A stretch of 64,000 bases of DNA from Carnimonas bestiolae (GTDB lineage Bacteria; Pseudomonadota; Gammaproteobacteria; Pseudomonadales; Halomonadaceae): NCBI RefSeq assembly GCF_051251125.1, contig NZ_JBPCZL010000008.1. The stretch is one strand, 5' to 3'. The first letter of the stretch is position 1. Each line of letters opens with the position of its first letter. Made by a program: the position numbers and the translations under genes. Below the pieces are notes generated by a model, which was given only the letters and a program-made list of their open reading frames with translations, was not told where the DNA came from and searched no databases. This document shows, in pieces, positions 42,579 through 50,247 of the stretch.

Positions 42579-44148
42579 CCAACACCAGCAATTGCTGCGC
42601 CAGCTCACGCCGCTACTTACCGACCTGAGCAGGGAGATGCCATTGCGCACGCGTTATCAGCGCTTGCTCGACGTGCTCAAGCAGGTGATTCCCTGTGAAG
42701 CAGCGGCGCTGCTGAAACTGGATGGCGAGACCTTGCAACCAATCGCGGTAGATGGACTTGGCAAGGACACGCTGGGGCGGCGATTCGAGATCGCGCATCA
42801 TCCAAGGCTTGCGCGCATCATCCGCGCCGACGGCGCCTATTTGTTTCCGCCGGACTGCCCTCTGCCTGATCCTTACGACGGGCTCATCGACATGCAGCAA
42901 GGGCTAGTACACGACTGCATGGGCTGTGCCATCTACATCGATGACACGCTGTGGGGCGCGCTGACGATGGATTCACTCGAGGTCGGCAGTTTTTCAGCGT
43001 CGGATTTACCGGTGCTGGAAGCCTTCGCCTCGCTGGCGGCGGCCTCTATTTCGACAGCGCTGCATTTCGATGCTATTCGTCATCGTGCCAACGATCAGCA
43101 GCGCCGTGCCGAGGCCTATCGGCTGCAAGCCCACGATGCTGCGGGGCCTGTGCTCGATGGGCAAAGCAACGCCTTCCGCACGCTGCAAAAAAACATCGAC
43201 CTGGTGGCCTCCAGCGACATGCCGGTGCTCATTACCGGCGAGTCCGGAGTTGGCAAGGAACTGGTCGCACGCGCGCTGCACGAGCGCTCACTGCGTGCCG
43301 ATCAGCCGTTGGTCAGCCTCAACTGTGCCGCGTTGTCAGAGAACCTGATTGAGAGCGAACTGTTTGGTCATGTGCGCGGCGCTTTCTCGGGCGCCACTCA
43401 GGATCGCCCCGGCAAATTCCAGATGGCGAATAACGGTACGCTGCTGCTGGATGAAATTGGCGAGCTACCGTTAAGCGCTCAGGCCAAACTGCTGCGCGTG
43501 TTGCAGGAGGGCGAGCTACAGCGGGTGGGCTCGGACCGCGATCATCGTGTCGATGTGCGTATTTTGGCCGCTACCAACCGGAGTCTCGACGACGAGGTGA
43601 AAGCGGGACGCTTCCGCATGGATCTTTATCACCGCTTGAGCGTCTTCCCGCTGCATGTCCCGTCGCTGCGGGAACGCTGCGACGACATCTTGCCCTTGGC
43701 TGGCACCTTCGCAGAGGAGAACCGCACCCGTATGGCGCTACGAGCGCTGCGGTTTTCACCCGCCGCCCAACAGGCGCTGATCGACTACCCATGGCCTGGC
43801 AACGTGCGCGAACTTGAGCACAGCATTGCGCGTGCCGCCCTGATGGCAAGAAGCCATGCCGACAACAGCGGCGTGGTGACCATTACCGAGCGTGATCTCG
43901 GGCTACTGACTTCCCCCGCTACGCCAGATACTTCGCCATCACCGCAGAGCGAACCCCAGCAGACGCGCGGGCTACGTGATGCCGTCGACGACTTCCAGCG
44001 CCATCAGATTAGTCTTGCCATCGCACATGCCAACGGTAATATCTCCGCGGCAGCGCGAGCGTTGGCTGTGGATCGCGCTAATCTGGTGCGACTAGCAGGG
44101 CGTCTGGGCATTGCGCTGCCGGGCAAGAAGCGAGGGGCGAACAAGTAA
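42559..44148 (+). CDS. norR: NO-sensing sigma-54 activator NorR (FhpR-like)
   Basis: A three-domain activator of about 529 residues: N-terminal GAF domain (similar to E. coli NorR at LDGLGKDTLGRRFEIAHHPRLARII-type and PDPYDGL positions) that senses NO through non-haem iron; AAA+ domain with Walker A GESGVGKE, the sigma-54 contact loop as GAFSGA instead of the usual GAFTGA, Walker B LLLDEIGE; and a C-terminal Fis-type HTH (NISAAARALAVDRANLVRLAGRLG). The longest frame starts at GTG 42523, but that lies inside a NorR site and has no ribosome site, so I prefer ATG 42559. It is divergent from hmp, its probable target. Confidence 0.9.
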   Translation: MASVNRTQHQQLLRQLTPLLTDLSREMPLRTRYQRLLDVLKQVIPCEAAALLKLDGETLQPIAVDGLGKDTLGRRFEIAHHPRLARIIRADGAYLFPPDCPLPDPYDGLIDMQQGLVHDCMGCAIYIDDTLWGALTMDSLEVGSFSASDLPVLEAFASLAAASISTALHFDAIRHRANDQQRRAEAYRLQAHDAAGPVLDGQSNAFRTLQKNIDLVASSDMPVLITGESGVGKELVARALHERSLRADQPLVSLNCAALSENLIESELFGHVRGAFSGATQDRPGKFQMANNGTLLLDEIGELPLSAQAKLLRVLQEGELQRVGSDRDHRVDVRILAATNRSLDDEVKAGRFRMDLYHRLSVFPLHVPSLRERCDDILPLAGTFAEENRTRMALRALRFSPAAQQALIDYPWPGNVRELEHSIARAALMARSHADNSGVVTITERDLGLLTSPATPDTSPSPQSEPQQTRGLRDAVDDFQRHQISLAIAHANGNISAAARALAVDRANLVRLAGRLGIALPGKKRGANK

Positions 44149-44805
44149 TCGACGGCAACCACTGAGATGTCTTCCATCGTTCTAGTCTTAGCGTCTACGT
44201 ATTAGCCCACCGCCTCTCTCTATCCGCCGCAGCGGCATTTTGATCAGCTCGCGATCGCTATCGAGTAGGAAAACGTCCCCACTCCCCCGTGATTAGCTCC
44301 CTGATAGAAATACCTTAGCCTATTCTCCCCCCCGCTCCCGATAGCGGCATTTCGCCCAGCCCGCAACGCGCCCATGCGCGTTATCAGCACATCCTGACGT
44401 TCTTGCCATGCCTTCGCACACGCATGCCGCCGCATTCTACGCGGCCTCCCGTGGGCCTTGCTGTTTTATCTCGCTTCCACACTCCTATCGCGTTGAGCGC
44501 AGCGCCGTGTCAGCCGACCCTGTAGTTCAACACCGAGTGCAGATTCCAGCGCGACATTCGTCGTTTACCCGAATGCATTGGCCCCTTCAACAGACAATGA
44601 ATGCCTGGCCGCACTTAGCAACCAGAAAAGCCATTAACCACACCGCGGCAGCTATTGCCGAAGGATAACGAACACGTGCTTTGAAGCTTAAACAAAAGTT
44701 AGCAAGGCAGACGCCGATAGACAGTGAAGGCAACGCTACCAGGTTGCCGACGCCGCCTGAGGAGCTCGTAACTCGCGCGCCATGCCTCAAGCCTTGGAGA
44801 CAACC
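44149..44805. other. Spacer before the phage lysis genes
   Basis: About 650 bp with no convincing gene. At 44677-44694 TGC-N12-ACA is one base from TGT-N12-ACA, the type of site bound by Ogr/Delta activators of P2-like phages, 112 bp before the first holin-like gene. I could not see an attachment site or tRNA. Confidence 0.4.
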
Positions 44806-45150
44806 ATGACAGAACCGTCCACTACCGCAGCCACAGGGGCTGCATCAGTTAGCGCTCTTATCATCAGCCTTTTACCGGGCATCGATACCAATGCGATGGT
44901 CGGTGCCTTCTGCGGCGCTACGCTCTTCGTGGTGTCAGCGAAGAACCTGTCGCTGTTCGAACGTCTGACCTATCTGCTGATCTCGTTTCTGATTGGCTAT
45001 ATGGGCGGACCGGCGCTTTTGAAAAGCGTGCTAGGCAACACCGCCGTGTCGGCTTTCGTTGCTTCTGCCGTCACTATCACTATCGGCCTGCGGGTGATTG
45101 AACTTGCCAAAACCATCGATCTTGGACGTTGGTTTGGAGGGGGAAAATGA
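44806..45150 (+). CDS. Putative phage holin
   Basis: A 114-residue membrane protein with about three hydrophobic segments (VSALIISLLPGI, LTYLLISFLIGYMGGPALL, AVSAFVASAVTITIGLRVI) and a charged Lys/Arg-containing tail, a pattern seen in phage holins next to endolysins. The start follows a GGAGA box six bases away. Its TGA overlaps the ATG of the next gene (ATGA). As first gene of a lysis cassette it should make the hole that releases or triggers the endolysin; the exact holin family is not certain. Confidence 0.7.
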   Translation: MTEPSTTAATGAASVSALIISLLPGIDTNAMVGAFCGATLFVVSAKNLSLFERLTYLLISFLIGYMGGPALLKSVLGNTAVSAFVASAVTITIGLRVIELAKTIDLGRWFGGGK

Positions 45151-45419
45151 CCGGCTTATTGCACAGCGTGGGCGATGTCGCCGCCTTTGTAGTGATCGCG
45201 CGCTTACTAACCTTTCGTCGTGCCTATCACTACCACAGGCGCGGCGTATCGATCATCGCGTGGCTGCTGGTTGCTCTGTGCACCGGAACACTGGCCTATC
45301 GCGGCACACCCTGCCTGATTTCATGGCCAATAGCGGGACTGCTTACCGCACTGGCCGTTGCGTTACTTCGCACCGGAGGCAATCTCGCCCCGCTGCTGCC
45401 TCACAGGAGACACTCATGA
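45147..45419 (+). CDS. Putative second holin or antiholin
   Basis: A 90-residue membrane protein with an N-terminal helix (GDVAAFVVIARLLTF), a basic loop with His/Arg residues (RRAYHYHRRG) and further helices, ending in a basic tail (PLLPHRRHS). This is the shape of small phage holins with three helices. GGAGGGG precedes the ATG, which overlaps the previous stop, and its own stop overlaps the start of the amidase. Two membrane genes ahead of the endolysin are common in P2-like phages, where one acts as holin and the other as antiholin. Confidence 0.65.
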   Translation: MTGLLHSVGDVAAFVVIARLLTFRRAYHYHRRGVSIIAWLLVALCTGTLAYRGTPCLISWPIAGLLTALAVALLRTGGNLAPLLPHRRHS

Positions 45420-45973
45420 TGATCCCGTCACTACAAACAAAATCGCTGCTCATCAGCGCGGGCCACAGCGACACCGATCCGGGCGCGATCGCCAACGGCT
45501 ATCACGAGGCCGATATCGTGCTGGAGTTTCGCGATTTGCTCGCCGACTACCTGAGCAGCCGCGTGGTTGCCGCTACCGACGGCGAGAAAGGCCAAAATCT
45601 GCCGTTAACGCAGGCGATTGCGCTGGCACAGCAGCACGACGTCGCGCTGGAGTTTCATTGCAATGCCGCCACAGCAACTGCTACCGGCTGCGAAACGCTG
45701 TCGCGGCCTCAGGACTTTGCGCTTGGCAGCCGGCTCTGCACCACCATCGCCTCGACGTTAGGTATCGCTAATCGCGGTGCCAAAGGCTCGGGCGCAGGGC
45801 AACACTCGCGCCTGGGCTTCGTCGACGATGGCCACGGCATCATTGTTGAGCTGTTCTTTATTACCAACGCGCAGGACCTCGCGGCTTATTTCGCTCATAA
45901 GGAAGCCTTGGTTACCGCATTGGGCGACCTGCTGATCGATGTCGTTACCGCGCCAGAGTACTGCGCGTCATGA
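45416..45973 (+). CDS. Phage endolysin, N-acetylmuramoyl-L-alanine amidase (Amidase_3)
   Basis: A 185-residue zinc amidase. The three expected ligands are His17 in LLISAGHSDTDPGA, Glu31 in YHEADIV and His81 in LEFHCNA, and the catalytic Glu145 is in IIVELFFI. No signal peptide and no cell-wall-binding domain are present, so it needs the holin to reach the wall. The ATG at 45416 has AGGAGA upstream and overlaps the previous stop; longer frames upstream cover the preceding gene and are not real. It is the lytic enzyme of the cassette. Confidence 0.88.
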   Translation: MMIPSLQTKSLLISAGHSDTDPGAIANGYHEADIVLEFRDLLADYLSSRVVAATDGEKGQNLPLTQAIALAQQHDVALEFHCNAATATATGCETLSRPQDFALGSRLCTTIASTLGIANRGAKGSGAGQHSRLGFVDDGHGIIVELFFITNAQDLAAYFAHKEALVTALGDLLIDVVTAPEYCAS

Positions 45974-46314
45974 CTACCAAGATCATCAGTGCCGCTGCAC
46001 TGGCGATTGCCTTTATTGCCGGCTGGAAAACCTCCAGCTGGCATCACGACAGTCAGCGTCTGGTGGCTGAACGTGCGGCCCAGCAGGTCGCCGACAAAGC
46101 GCTTTTACGCGAATCGCAGATTGCCGACATCGTGGAGCAGCGGCTCGCCAACCTGCATGCCAATGAGCGCGTTATCGATAGAGGAGTTATCCGTGAGATA
46201 CAGAAGCCTGTTTATCAGCGTCTGTGCCTTGAGCCCGATGCTATCCGCTTGCTCAACCACGCCGCCCAGTACACCGGTGCCGATCCAGCAAAATCTGCTG
46301 CACCCCTGCCCTGA
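45970..46314 (+). CDS. Inner-membrane spanin Rz-like protein
   Basis: A 114-residue protein with one N-terminal helix (ISAAALAIAFIAGW) and a long charged coiled-coil region (DSQRLVAERAAQQVADKALL to IREIQK), the design of Rz proteins that link inner and outer membranes. The start overlaps the amidase stop (ATGA). A second gene, Rz1, begins inside it in another frame, as in lambda and P2. Together with Rz1 it should fuse the membranes in the last step of lysis. Confidence 0.78.
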   Translation: MTTKIISAAALAIAFIAGWKTSSWHHDSQRLVAERAAQQVADKALLRESQIADIVEQRLANLHANERVIDRGVIREIQKPVYQRLCLEPDAIRLLNHAAQYTGADPAKSAAPLP

Positions 46315-46435
46315 ACAGCTACCGTTGCTCACCGACGGTAGCGGTGCCGACATCATTCAGACCATGCATCGCTGGGCGGCGGAGTACCACCGCTGTGCGA
46401 CACGACATAATGGGTTGGTAGATGCATTGCAGTGA
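46193..46435 (+). CDS. Outer-membrane spanin lipoprotein Rz1-like, nested in Rz
   Basis: An 80-residue lipoprotein read in the +1 frame relative to Rz and overlapping its last third. A GTG start is supported by GAGGAG six bases upstream. The signal peptide ends in the lipobox LSAC (Cys20) followed by a Pro-rich stretch TTPPSTPVP, both classical Rz1 traits. The protein has more C-terminal sequence than lambda Rz1. The embedded arrangement strongly supports the spanin assignment for both genes. Confidence 0.75.
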   Translation: MRYRSLFISVCALSPMLSACSTTPPSTPVPIQQNLLHPCPEQLPLLTDGSGADIIQTMHRWAAEYHRCATRHNGLVDALQ

Positions 46436-46658
46436 CCACGGCAAGCGCGTGAACAGCCTGCTGGTTATTCTTGTTAGTAGCGTTATGACCGGCGAACGCA
46501 AGGCGCTTCTTCAGGGAGCCGTGAATCACTCGAAGCTTTACCGCACCTGCCTGACTGCTTCGTCAATGCCCGATGGTGTGATCAGATCAGCGTACTTTGG
46601 AAGGCTGGCAGGCGGCAGCCAGCGGCAGCTCGGTGCGCACCATCTTTCTGCCCGCACG

Positions 46659-47003
46659 CTAGTATTGTCGAAGCTGCCTGGTAATCACCCCTTTTACCTC
46701 ACCAGATCGAGCCCAACACCCCTCGCTACCGCTCAGCGATAGCAGACGCACGCGATTGTTGAGGCGAAACGCCCGCATCAGGTGATATTCGTCGTCTTGC
46801 TCGACAATCACCAAATCATCGTGGAGCACCGATCCGCGCTCTTCGGCAATCAGCACATCGCCTTCAATGATAGGGCCATCGCAGCCAGCATCTTCCCTGA
46901 CCTCCACGGCAAAGGCGTTGGGCGAAAAATAGTCGGGCGACAGCCCCGCCAGCGCAGGATGATCGATGCCAAGCAGCATGGGGCCGAGATAGCGAACGCG
47001 CAT
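46659..47003 (-). CDS. S24/LexA-like protein with a degenerate catalytic dyad
   Basis: A 114-residue protein with the fold pattern of the S24 (LexA/UmuD) peptidase domain: AFAVEV, then IIEGDVLIAEER, then VIVEQDDEYHLMRAFR. The position of the nucleophile Ser is Cys41 (AGCDGPI) and the general-base Lys position reads LMRAF, so the usual Ser-Lys dyad seems absent. It lacks a DNA-binding domain. It follows the S24 repressor gene by 15 bp and is probably in its operon. It may modulate the repressor or be a decayed relative; either is inference. Confidence 0.6.
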   Translation of the reverse strand: MRVRYLGPMLLGIDHPALAGLSPDYFSPNAFAVEVREDAGCDGPIIEGDVLIAEERGSVLHDDLVIVEQDDEYHLMRAFRLNNRVRLLSLSGSEGCWARSGEVKGVITRQLRQY

Positions 47004-47018
47004 AATGTGTCGAGCTCC

Positions 47019-47711
47019 TTACGAAATTTCGCCCAGTCTCAACATCACGCGCCCTAGCACTGCAAACTCATGCATTTGATCGGGTGCGATCATTTCACGC
47101 TCATACACCTTGTTGTCGCTGATCAACAGCACCGCACCGCCAGCAACACGCTGCAACCGCTTGATGCGCAGCTCACCGCTCACCCAAATCAGGAACACGC
47201 CCGCCTGCGCCACGTTGACGTCGTCGAGGTTGATGACCACCCAATCGCCATCAGCCAGCGTGGGAATCATCGAATCGCCACGCACTCGCACGCCAACCAA
47301 ACGTACGCCGTGAATGCCTAACTGCTGGGTGGTGTCGGCGTCGAGCGTGAAATGCCCCACCACCTCTTCACTTTCGAGCGTACGCCCAGCACCGGCAGCG
47401 CCTTCGACGTCGTAGAGCGGGATCTTTGCCAAATGGCTGTACGCGCGCGAGGGTTCCGCCTCACCGCCATACGACGACGGCTGGCGATCCTCGACACTGA
47501 AGCCATCGAGAGCAGCGCTTTCGCCAAAAAGCACCCAGTGCGTGTCGATGCCAGCCTCACGAGCGGCCAGCAGATAGTGGGCATCGGGAGAGCGTACATC
47601 TTTTTCGTAATTGATCTGCGTGGTTTTTCCAACCCCGCAGGCGCTGGCGAGAGCGGTCTGGCTCAACCCCAGACGCTCACGCTCCTGTTTAAGACGCAAG
47701 CCTAAGGACAT
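47019..47711 (-). CDS. Phage-type repressor: XRE HTH plus S24 peptidase domain
   Basis: A 230-residue repressor. Residues 5-60 are an XRE helix-turn-helix (LRLKQERERLGLSQTALASACGVGKTTQINYEKDVRSP); the C-terminal half is an S24 domain with nucleophile Ser147 (GDSMIPTLADGDWVV) and Lys184 (LRIKRL), and an Ala-Gly cleavage-type site near AAGAGR (about 104-109). In the known family RecA activated by DNA damage triggers self-cleavage. I used ATG 47711; ten more codons are open upstream but run into the operator. An 18-bp perfect palindrome just upstream is the probable operator and sits in a promoter reading the other way. Confidence 0.9.
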   Translation of the reverse strand: MSLGLRLKQERERLGLSQTALASACGVGKTTQINYEKDVRSPDAHYLLAAREAGIDTHWVLFGESAALDGFSVEDRQPSSYGGEAEPSRAYSHLAKIPLYDVEGAAGAGRTLESEEVVGHFTLDADTTQQLGIHGVRLVGVRVRGDSMIPTLADGDWVVINLDDVNVAQAGVFLIWVSGELRIKRLQRVAGGAVLLISDNKVYEREMIAPDQMHEFAVLGRVMLRLGEIS

Positions 47712-47728
47712 TTTTGTGAACCATTTTA

Positions 47729-47757
47729 TTGACAGGTTCACGTACGTGAACCATTAT
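47729..47757 (+). promoter_or_regulatory. Rightward promoter with an operator in its spacer
   Basis: TTGACA (47729-47734), a 17-base spacer and CATTAT (47752-47757) form a good sigma-70 promoter directed to the ogr-like gene. The spacer coincides with the repressor palindrome, so bound repressor would block it. Confidence 0.65.
47735..47752. promoter_or_regulatory. Repressor operator, 18-bp perfect palindrome
   Basis: GGTTCACGTACGTGAACC equals its own reverse complement. The half-site GTGAACC recurs at 47716 and 47890. Position next to the repressor gene supports autoregulation and control of the divergent promoter. Confidence 0.75.
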
Positions 47758-48027
47758 GAATGGGCAAACGCTGCTAATGACAACGAGGATACCTCATCTG
47801 ATATACCGCTGTCGCGTGTAGCACCTCAGATATTTCGGCAGCTGCGCAGACTGCGCGCGAATCGAAAGGGGCTCGACAGATTTCATAACGTGAACCCTTG
47901 ATGGTGCCGAAATGAGGTCTGTCGCTAGATGTAACATGCGGACGACAGCGGTATCAGGGCTCCTATCGCCCCATTAACAGCGCAAAACCTTAACGATCAA
48001 CATCATGCACCCCAAGGAGGGCAGCAA

Positions 48028-48315
48028 ATGAGCACCTTGAAAAACCGACTGCGTATGACCTGTCCCTACTGCGGCAAGTTTCTTGGCATGCGCACCAGCG
48101 AACGGATGAGCCCGGTCTATATTCGCGGCATTGCCGAGTGCTCCAACTGCACATTTCGCGGTCACGTTTCCATCGAAATCGAAGACATTGCTTACCCGAG
48201 CAACCATCCCGGGTGGCAGAAGCTGGATATTCCGCTAACGCCTTCGCCGCATTTACAGGCTCAAATCAATAAAGGCTTCCAGATGCCCGCGGAAAACCAC
48301 GCCGCAACGCACTGA
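48028..48315 (+). CDS. Ogr/Delta-type zinc-finger late-gene activator
   Basis: A 95-residue protein with the single zinc-finger of P2 Ogr and P4 Delta: Cys12, Cys15, Cys38 and Cys41 (CPYC then CSNC 22 residues later) and the conserved aromatic/Arg pattern between. In P2-like phages these proteins bind TGT-N12-ACA and recruit RNA polymerase to late promoters, including lysis genes. A strong AAGGAGG ribosome site precedes the ATG. It lies downstream of the repressor-controlled promoter and is followed by a terminator. The best target in view is the lysis cassette 3 kb upstream. Confidence 0.82.
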   Translation: MSTLKNRLRMTCPYCGKFLGMRTSERMSPVYIRGIAECSNCTFRGHVSIEIEDIAYPSNHPGWQKLDIPLTPSPHLQAQINKGFQMPAENHAATH

Positions 48316-48340
48316 TGGCAGTCTGTAGGCCGCTAAAAAC

Positions 48341-48369
48341 AAAGGCACGCCCGATGGGGCGTGCCTTTC
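48341..48369 (+). terminator. Terminator after the ogr-like gene
   Basis: AAAGGCACGCCC and GGGCGTGCCTTT form a 12-bp stem with a four-base loop; the following T-run is short but the stem ends in TTT. Confidence 0.8.
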
Positions 48370-48532
48370 GCGCTTCTAACATGTCTGCCTTCTCGAAAGG
48401 TGGCACCGATAGAAGCACATGTTTCAAGCTGGGGTGAGGAATGGATGCGGTGCTCCAGCGCCGTACCGGTGCGACGATTATGGAGCGCTAGCGAGCCCCA
48501 ATAGCCTGCTGCAAACCTGGACCACAGATGCT

Positions 48533-49075
48533 TTAGCGTTCTTCGAAACGTGGCTCGGGCAACATGGGGGTATCGCTCCTACTTACCATTTTTAACCAGC
48601 CTTCCCACTGCTCGTGCACCCGCAGTTCCATCAACGCCAGCATTCGAGAACGATAGGCGGTACCGCGGATCGTGCCGCCGCTCCAATGCTGGTAGGAAGC
48701 GTTACTCGCCTTATCGATCAGGGCATCCCACGCCTTGTTTTCGGCGTCAAAAGCCTGCTGCGTTTCTTTAACGCTATCAGCGTTATCCCCTAAATCCGCG
48801 ATCCTCTTCTGAATAGCGCTAATGTACTTGTCTTGCACTGCTTTGACCTGATCTATTTTGGTGCCAAAGCAGCCTTCCACCTCGGGAGTCGTTGTCTGAC
48901 GATTACCGGGACATGACAGATGAAACGTCACTATCTTTTCGGAAGTGCTGTGCGGCACCGCCTCTTTGCTGTCGGATTTCGCCTGAGACGATGCGGCTGC
49001 ATTTGGCGTAACCACCCCGATACTCAGCGCAAGCCCTGCCACCGTAAGTAACGCCCTGCCTGACACCATTCGCAT
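48533..49075 (-). CDS. Periplasmic LprI-family (DUF1311) protein, possible lysozyme inhibitor
   Basis: A 180-residue protein with a signal peptide (MRMVSGRALLTVAGLALSIG, cleavage near NAAAS). The mature part has the DUF1311/LprI pattern: two cysteines (LSCPGN and EGCFG), a helical DQVKAVQDKYISAIQ, then AFDAENKAWDALIDKASNASYQHWSGGTIRGTAYRSRMLALMELRVHE. Characterised members of the family include a lysozyme inhibitor of Mycobacterium. I chose ATG 49075 with GGAG upstream. It lies beside a lysis module but reads the opposite way and is probably unrelated in origin. Confidence 0.72.
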   Translation of the reverse strand: MRMVSGRALLTVAGLALSIGVVTPNAAASSQAKSDSKEAVPHSTSEKIVTFHLSCPGNRQTTTPEVEGCFGTKIDQVKAVQDKYISAIQKRIADLGDNADSVKETQQAFDAENKAWDALIDKASNASYQHWSGGTIRGTAYRSRMLALMELRVHEQWEGWLKMVSRSDTPMLPEPRFEER

Positions 49076-49193
49076 GAGTCCACTCCACACTGTTAATGGA
49101 AACTCGCAATATTCGTATTCAGTATCGCCACAACGCGGCCGAGTGACGCTCTTCTAAACCCAACAGATCGCCAATAGCCCACAGGCAATCGAC

Positions 49194-50159
49194 TCAGCGA
49201 CGCTGGGCAGGCGGGCGCCCTTCCAGCATCAGTCGCGCGTCGTTATCAGCCAGCGAGATGCCGTAAAAACGCTGATAAAAGTCGGTGACGGCGGCCACCA
49301 TCTGCTCTGTATCAACGCTGCCTTGCTGCACAATCTGCTTCGCCCACTTGATTTGCAGCAGCAGCTCCGGTCCGTAGCGGTCCCAAGGAAAAATTCCGGC
49401 GGGATTGCGATAGACCTTGCCCGCCCGCACTGCGTTTAACCGCTGCCATAGCGGATTCTGCTGCAACGCTCGCAGATCACCGGCGGTGCCGCCAACGATG
49501 ATGATATCGGGCTGCCATGCTAATAGCTGCTCGATGGCGACCGGCTGCTTGTTGCCACTAACGGCGCTGGCAGCATTAATGCCTCCGGCCGCCCGAATCC
49601 ATTCATTGATAATGGTGTGGCTGCCATCCACCCGCAGCGGCGCCGTCGATTCGATGTGCACCACTTTCGGTGAGGCCGCCGCCGCATGCGGCTTGCTCAG
49701 CTCTTCTTCGAGCGCCTGCTGATAGGCCTGATTACGCGAGCGCGCCAGCGGGGTATCGATCACTTCGGTGGTATTGTTCAGGCTCTCGCGCATACCGCGA
49801 AAGCTGTCGAACCCCTCTTCCTTCACCGTCAGGCCCAATCTGCGCAGCGGTGCCGCAATCTGGCTGCTTTTCGGCACAAACGTGATATCCGGCTTAAGCG
49901 CTAGCACGGCCTCACCATTCAGGCGCGGGGAAGGAAACTGCTGCGCCTTTTCAAGCTGAGGTAGCAGCGTGAACATCCACGGCAGCATCGACGGTTTGGC
50001 TACCGTGCCGACAATCGCGTCTTGCGCGCCCAGCATGATCAGCGTGGCATTATGTGCATACCACCCTTCCACAATGCGCGAAGGGGCGGCGCTGACCGAG
50101 CCAAACGGTAGACAAGCGACCAGCAGAGCCGCCAATGTTGAGTGGAGCGTTCGTTTCAT
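49194..50159 (-). CDS. ABC transporter substrate-binding protein (metal/siderophore/B12 type)
   Basis: A 321-residue periplasmic binding protein with a signal peptide cleaved near SVSAA. It has the two-lobed helical-backbone fold: SRIVEGWYAHNATLIMLGAQDAIVGT at the start, LALKPDITFVP, and LLAWQPDIIIVGG, as in FecB/BtuF/MolA proteins. The C-terminal GIFPWDRYGPELLLQIKWAKQI resembles MolA/CeuE-like proteins more than classical FepB. It follows the ATPase gene (50248) in a permease-ATPase-binding protein operon. Iron chelate, cobalamin or molybdate remain possible substrates. I chose the start at 50159 (MKRTLHS). Confidence 0.82.
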   Translation of the reverse strand: MKRTLHSTLAALLVACLPFGSVSAAPSRIVEGWYAHNATLIMLGAQDAIVGTVAKPSMLPWMFTLLPQLEKAQQFPSPRLNGEAVLALKPDITFVPKSSQIAAPLRRLGLTVKEEGFDSFRGMRESLNNTTEVIDTPLARSRNQAYQQALEEELSKPHAAAASPKVVHIESTAPLRVDGSHTIINEWIRAAGGINAASAVSGNKQPVAIEQLLAWQPDIIIVGGTAGDLRALQQNPLWQRLNAVRAGKVYRNPAGIFPWDRYGPELLLQIKWAKQIVQQGSVDTEQMVAAVTDFYQRFYGISLADNDARLMLEGRPPAQRR

Positions 50160-50247
50160 GGTGGCCACTTGGTTGTAGGTAGGTGGTGCCAGCTGCCTGT
50201 CCTTCGACGTACAGCACATAAACAGTGGTGCTGTGGCAGCGGCCTTT

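Larger units (their letters stand above)
47712..48027. other. Control region between repressor and ogr-like genes
   Basis: Contains the promoter and operator described separately, an extra half-site GTGAACC at 47716-47722 and another at 47890-47896. I see no supported gene in the 270-base leader before the ogr-like start; a 51-codon frame from GTG 47746 has no ribosome site. Confidence 0.5.

Noticed and set aside
44408..44790. Short open frames on both strands before the lysis genes
   Set aside because: They overlap each other, have Cys/His/Ser-rich compositions typical of random frames and no ribosome sites.
45098..45415. N-terminal extension of the endolysin by about 106 codons
   Set aside because: It overlaps the holin-like gene at 45147 in another frame, while ATG 45416 has a good ribosome site and begins the catalytic domain.
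47746..47901. Possible Cro-like small gene after the rightward promoter
   Set aside because: The GTG start lies within the operator, there is no ribosome site, and the product has no helix-turn-helix pattern.
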